Shown here: positions 4,944-7,652 of the stretch, in pieces | How the letters are laid out: the number at the start of each line of letters is the position of its first letter | Position numbering within the stretch: the first letter of the stretch is position 1 | Origin: Candidatus Limivicinus faecipullorum | GTDB taxonomy: Bacteria; Bacillota; Clostridia; Oscillospirales; Oscillospiraceae | Direction of reading: 5' to 3' | Assembly (NCBI GenBank): GCA_018711755.1 | Contig: DVHY01000116.1 | Span: 1 to 7,652, forward strand | DNA length: 7,652 bases | Program-made: the position numbers and the translations under genes | The notes under the pieces: generated by a model | Database searches by the model: none | Seen by the model: only the letters and a program-made list of their open reading frames with translations | What the model was told of the DNA's origin: nothing

Positions 4944-6863
4944 ATGACAAAATACTCGGGATATATGGGCAAGCTGCTGATGATAGACCTGAGCGAGGGC
5001 AGCGAAAAGGAGTACCCCTGGACGGACCGGGACAGGGAGCTGTACCTGGGCGGGAAGGCCGTGGCATCCAAAATAATGTACGACAATTTTACCGGCAGGG
5101 AGGACCCGTTTTCCGAAGAGAACCTGATAATCATATCCACCGGCCCAGTAACAGGCACTTTTGCCCCCTCCTCCAACCGCTTTGACATCTCCTCTCTATC
5201 GCCGCTCACGGGAATAAGCAGCTCTTCCAACTGCGGAGGGGACTTCGGCTTCTACCTGAAGAAGGCCGGGCTGGACGCCCTTATCATACGGGGCAAAAGC
5301 GAAAAGCCCATATGGATAGAGATAGACGACGGGAAGCTGAGCTACCACCCGGCGGAGGAGCTCCGGGGCATGAGGACCGGGGAGACCCAGGCAGTTTTGA
5401 GAAAAAAGCTGGCGGAACTCCACGGGCCCAAGGGCCGCTACGGCATGGTGAGCATAGGCCCGGCAGGGGAGAACCTGGTGCGCTATGCGGCGGTGATAAG
5501 CGGTGAACGGGCTGCGGGCCGGGCCGGGATCGGCGCCGTTTTCGGCAGCAAGAACATCAAAGCCATAGTGGCCTCCGGCAGCCATGAGATAAAGCTGCAC
5601 GATAAGGAAAAGAGCATGGAGCACCACAAGAAGTGGACGGCTGCGCTGAAGGCCCATCCCATAACCGGCGCCCAGCTGCCCCGCCTGGGCACGGCGGGAC
5701 TGGTGAGCAGCATGCAGATGAACGGGCAGCTGGCCACCAGGAACTTCTCCGCCGGGCGCTTTGAGGACTTTGAAAAGGTGAGCGGAGAGGCCCTGGCCGA
5801 GGAGGAGAACATCAGCAACAGCGGCTGCCTGTCCTGCCCGATACGCTGCTCCCGCACCGTGGATGTGGACGGGAAAAAGGTGAAAGGCCCGGAGCTGGAG
5901 ACCCTGGGCCTGATGGGGGCCAATCTGGCCAACGGGGATATAAAGCTGGTCTGCCGCTGGAACCACGAGCTGGACGAGCTGGGGATGGACAGCATCTCCT
6001 GCGCCGGGACCATAGCCTGGGCCATGGAGGCCAATGAGAAGGGCCTGTGGGACAACGGCCTGAAGTTCGGCCAGGTGGACGACCTTTCCCGGGTGCTGGA
6101 GGACATAGCCTTCCGCCGGGGCATAGGGGACGAGCTTGCCGAGGGCTCCAAGCGTCTGAGCGACAAGTACGGCGGAAAGGACTTTGCCATCCAGTCCAAG
6201 GGCATGGAGCTGTCCGCCTATGAGCCCCGGCGGGCCGTGGGCCAGGGCCTGGGCTACGCCGTGTCCAACAGGGGCGGCTGCCACCTCAACGGAGGCTATC
6301 TGGTGGTGCTGGAGGGCCTGGGCCTGAACATCGACAGGCAGACCCCCAAGGCAAAGGCGGACCTGTGCATGTTCATGCAGGATTTTATGGAGGCCATCTC
6401 CCTGTGCGGCCATTGTCTCTTCACCTCCTATGCAGTGTTTCCCGGCTTCCTCATAAGCAAAGCCAACAGCCCCATACCCAGATTCGTCAACTTCATCATA
6501 CCCCACTGCGGCTGGGCGGTGCGGATGCTGAACAAGCTGCCGGGCATGGCCTTTATGAACATGCCCCTCATACCTTATACCTATGAGCTGAAATATGCCG
6601 TGGGCATGAAGATGAACATAGGCAGATTCCTGCGCATAGGCGAGCGCAGCTACAATGTGGAGAGGGCGGTGAACGCCCGCTTCGGTGTGTCGGCGGAGAA
6701 GGACAAACTGCCCAAGCGTCTCACCGATGTGCTCCAGGACCCCAAAGATCCCCACAGCCGGGTGCCTCTGGAGAAAATGAAAAAGGTCTATTATCGGGCC
6801 AGAGGCTGGGGCAGCGACGGTCTGCCGAGCCGGAAGAAGCTGAGAAGCCTGGGTATACGCTGA
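4944..6863 (+). CDS. aor: Aldehyde:ferredoxin oxidoreductase family protein (tungsten/molybdenum bis-pterin enzyme)
   Basis: This 639-residue cytosolic enzyme is of the AOR family, whose members oxidise aldehydes to acids (or the reverse) with ferredoxin and a tungsto- or molybdo-bispterin plus one Fe4S4 cluster. Visible signatures are GYMGK (6-10), YLGGKA (34-39), the GPVTGT-PSSNR stretch (67-79), GISSSSNCGG (90-99), RAGIGAVFGSKN (193-204), LGT-GLV and the N-G-L-TRNF stretch (248-268), the cluster motif CLSCPIRC (C295, C298, C302), ELETLG (317-322), the first pterin motif DELGMD (344-349), AYEPR (425-429) and SNRGGCHLNG (441-450, with the active-site-type His447). The second motif, usually DxxGLC, reads SLCGHC (486-491): the pterin-binding Asp is not there, and C488 or C491 must supply the fourth cluster ligand. 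Length is normal for the family. Ile codons are mostly ATA (26 of 37). The MoaD-like gene overlaps its stop. The family is certain; the substrate is unknown and no dedicated electron-carrier gene is in the window. Confidence 0.94.
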   Translation: MTKYSGYMGKLLMIDLSEGSEKEYPWTDRDRELYLGGKAVASKIMYDNFTGREDPFSEENLIIISTGPVTGTFAPSSNRFDISSLSPLTGISSSSNCGGDFGFYLKKAGLDALIIRGKSEKPIWIEIDDGKLSYHPAEELRGMRTGETQAVLRKKLAELHGPKGRYGMVSIGPAGENLVRYAAVISGERAAGRAGIGAVFGSKNIKAIVASGSHEIKLHDKEKSMEHHKKWTAALKAHPITGAQLPRLGTAGLVSSMQMNGQLATRNFSAGRFEDFEKVSGEALAEEENISNSGCLSCPIRCSRTVDVDGKKVKGPELETLGLMGANLANGDIKLVCRWNHELDELGMDSISCAGTIAWAMEANEKGLWDNGLKFGQVDDLSRVLEDIAFRRGIGDELAEGSKRLSDKYGGKDFAIQSKGMELSAYEPRRAVGQGLGYAVSNRGGCHLNGGYLVVLEGLGLNIDRQTPKAKADLCMFMQDFMEAISLCGHCLFTSYAVFPGFLISKANSPIPRFVNFIIPHCGWAVRMLNKLPGMAFMNMPLIPYTYELKYAVGMKMNIGRFLRIGERSYNVERAVNARFGVSAEKDKLPKRLTDVLQDPKDPHSRVPLEKMKKVYYRARGWGSDGLPSRKKLRSLGIR

Positions 6864-7123
6864 TGGCGAAAGTCAAGCTGAAGCTGTTCGGCCTGCTGAG
6901 GATAGACAGCGGCATAAAAGAACTGGAGCTGGAAGCCTCCACTGTGCGGGAGCTGTACCCTCTGCTCCTTAAAGAGCTGCGCCGCCGCGACCCGAAGTGC
7001 AGCCTGGAGGAGAAAGACCTGAGAGCCTGCGTAGTGGCGGTGAACGACCGGCGGGTAAAGCCCGGGGCCAGGCTCTCCCCCGGAGACGTGGTCTGCCTGC
7101 TGCCCCCGGTGGCCGGCGGATGA
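6863..7123 (+). CDS. moaD: MoaD/ThiS-family sulfur carrier protein
   Basis: This 86-residue ubiquitin-like small protein has the MoaD pattern: a beta strand KVKLKLFGLLR (3-13), a helix STVRELYPLLLKEL (26-39), a strand ACVVAVNDRRV (55-65), then LSPGDVVCLLPPVAGG ending in Gly-Gly at 85-86. In MoaD the terminal Gly is converted to a thiocarboxylate that donates sulfur for the pterin dithiolene. The ATG overlaps the TGA of the oxidoreductase (ATGA-type overlap of one base), implying translational coupling; no strong ribosome binding site precedes it. This pairing fits a carrier supplying the metal-pterin cofactor to its neighbour. No MoaE or activating MoeB-type gene is in the window, so these must be elsewhere. 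ThiS is possible from size alone, but the context favours a MoaD role. Confidence 0.88.
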   Translation: MAKVKLKLFGLLRIDSGIKELELEASTVRELYPLLLKELRRRDPKCSLEEKDLRACVVAVNDRRVKPGARLSPGDVVCLLPPVAGG

Positions 7124-7145
7124 TAAAGAAATTATGTAAACTAAA

Positions 7146-7178
7146 TCGGCAGACCACAAGGTCTGCCGAAATTTTTTT
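7146..7178 (+). terminator. Intrinsic terminator after the oxidoreductase-moaD operon
   Basis: A perfect 10-bp stem, 7146-7155 with 7160-7169 (loop ACAA), is followed by AA and seven T. It lies 22 bases after the moaD stop. This is a textbook rho-independent terminator. Confidence 0.93.
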
Positions 7179-7187
7179 GTCTAGAGC

Positions 7188-7212
7188 TGAAACAAAAACA
7201 GATATTCTCGGG
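7188..7212 (+). promoter_or_regulatory. Possible ECF-type promoter upstream of the sigma factor gene
   Basis: TGAAAC (7188-7193) matches the -35 element used by several Firmicutes ECF sigma factors. CGGG starts 15 bases later (7209-7212), a weak match to their CGTA/CGTC -10 element. Its position between the terminator and the sigma gene fits autoregulation. The -10 match is imperfect, so this is tentative. Confidence 0.3.
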
Positions 7213-7255
7213 TATTAGAGGTGAAAGGCCTTTGAGAGAGGAGCGATGGACGGAA

Positions 7256-7652
7256 ATGTTCACAGAGGAGGAATTTGAAGCCGCAGCCCAGCGATATATG
7301 GACGGGATATTCCGCCTTGCGCTGAATTATATGGGCAGTTTTGCCGAGGCGGAGGACGTGACCCAAAACGTACTGATAAGGCTGTATAGAACAAAGAAGA
7401 GCTTTGAGAGCTCAGAACATCTGCGCTACTGGCTGGTGAGGGTGACCATAAATGAAAGCAAACGCATGCTGCTGTCGCCCTGGAGACGGACGGAGAGCCT
7501 GGAGCTGTTGGAGGATTGTGTATCCTTGCCGGAGGAGAAAAACCAGGAGCTTTTTCAGACGGTGATGTCATTGCCGGAAAAATACCGGGTGCCCTTATAC
7601 CTTTACTACTATGAGGGCTATTCTACCAAGGAGCTGGCGGGGCTGCTGAAAC
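7256..7652 (+). CDS. ECF-type RNA polymerase sigma factor (3' end outside the window)
   Basis: The first 132 residues of a sigma-70-family ECF factor are present. Region 2 covers about residues 6-75: YMDGIFRLALNYM (14-26), AEDVTQNVLIRLYR (32-45, the region that binds core polymerase and melts the -10) and RYWLVRVTINESKR (57-70). Region 4 begins around 97, with LPEKYRVPLYLYYYEGYS (106-123) leading into the helix-turn-helix, which the window edge cuts. Family length is usually 160-190 residues, so about 30-50 are missing. The ATG at 7256 is chosen because it gives the usual short lead-in to region 2, with AGGAG 12 bases upstream. A TTG at 7232, in frame and preceded by GAGGTGA at 7218-7224, would add eight residues and cannot be excluded. 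Any anti-sigma partner would lie beyond the window. The family is clear; the signal sensed is unknown. Confidence 0.9.
   Translation, partial: MFTEEEFEAAAQRYMDGIFRLALNYMGSFAEAEDVTQNVLIRLYRTKKSFESSEHLRYWLVRVTINESKRMLLSPWRRTESLELLEDCVSLPEEKNQELFQTVMSLPEKYRVPLYLYYYEGYSTKELAGLLK

Noticed and set aside
5196..6755. Very long open frame on the minus strand (519 codons) opposite the oxidoreductase
   Set aside because: The + strand frame encodes a full AOR protein with all expected motifs. The antisense translation is rich in His, Gly, Ala and Gln with no recognisable domain, typical of a shadow of GC-rich coding sequence.

Overview
The window looks like chromosomal DNA from a GC-rich anaerobic member of the Firmicutes, probably a clostridial gut-type bacterium (Oscillospiraceae-like). 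This is inferred from the gene content: M20 amidohydrolases, a tungsten-type aldehyde:ferredoxin oxidoreductase and a DUF554 membrane protein. Strong AGGAGG-type ribosome binding sites and frequent ATA and AGG codons in otherwise GC-rich genes fit as well. All supported genes are on the + strand. I see no tRNA, rRNA, CRISPR array, transposase or attachment site.

Region 1 (1-3995) is an amidohydrolase / transporter / amidohydrolase cassette. A candidate sigma-A promoter (29-56) precedes an M20D metallo-amidohydrolase (174-1370). Next is a 398-residue membrane protein (1447-2643) whose length, membrane layout and loop positions resemble the glutamate:Na+ symporter GltS, although the GltS signature glycine motifs are altered. 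A second promoter (2657-2685) and a 14-bp stem-loop near the predicted mRNA 5' end (2701-2731) precede a second M20D amidohydrolase (2764-3933). A strong intrinsic terminator (3962-3994) closes the block. The likely theme is uptake of an N-acylated or amide-linked amino acid or dipeptide and its hydrolysis by two related enzymes. The arrangement recalls E. coli abgA-abgB-abgT, but the transporter is not AbgT.

Region 2 (4012-4905) is a single-gene unit. A promoter rich in short palindromes (4012-4100) drives a DUF554 membrane protein (4105-4812), followed by a 15-bp stem terminator (4861-4905).

Region 3 (4883-7178) is a two-gene operon. Its promoter (4883-4911) is nested inside the preceding terminator. 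It encodes an aldehyde:ferredoxin oxidoreductase family enzyme (4944-6863) and, overlapping it by one base, a MoaD/ThiS-type sulfur carrier (6863-7123), which would help build the pterin cofactor of such enzymes. A terminator follows (7146-7178).

Region 4 (7256-7652) is the first part of an ECF RNA polymerase sigma factor, cut by the window edge. An ECF-like TGAAAC element lies upstream, so autoregulation is possible.

Codon use splits the window. The transporter and the second amidohydrolase use ATC for isoleucine, with 1 ATA among 43 Ile codons in the transporter. The genes on either side strongly prefer ATA, about 26 of 37 in the oxidoreductase. The pattern suggests either high expression or a separate origin for that pair.
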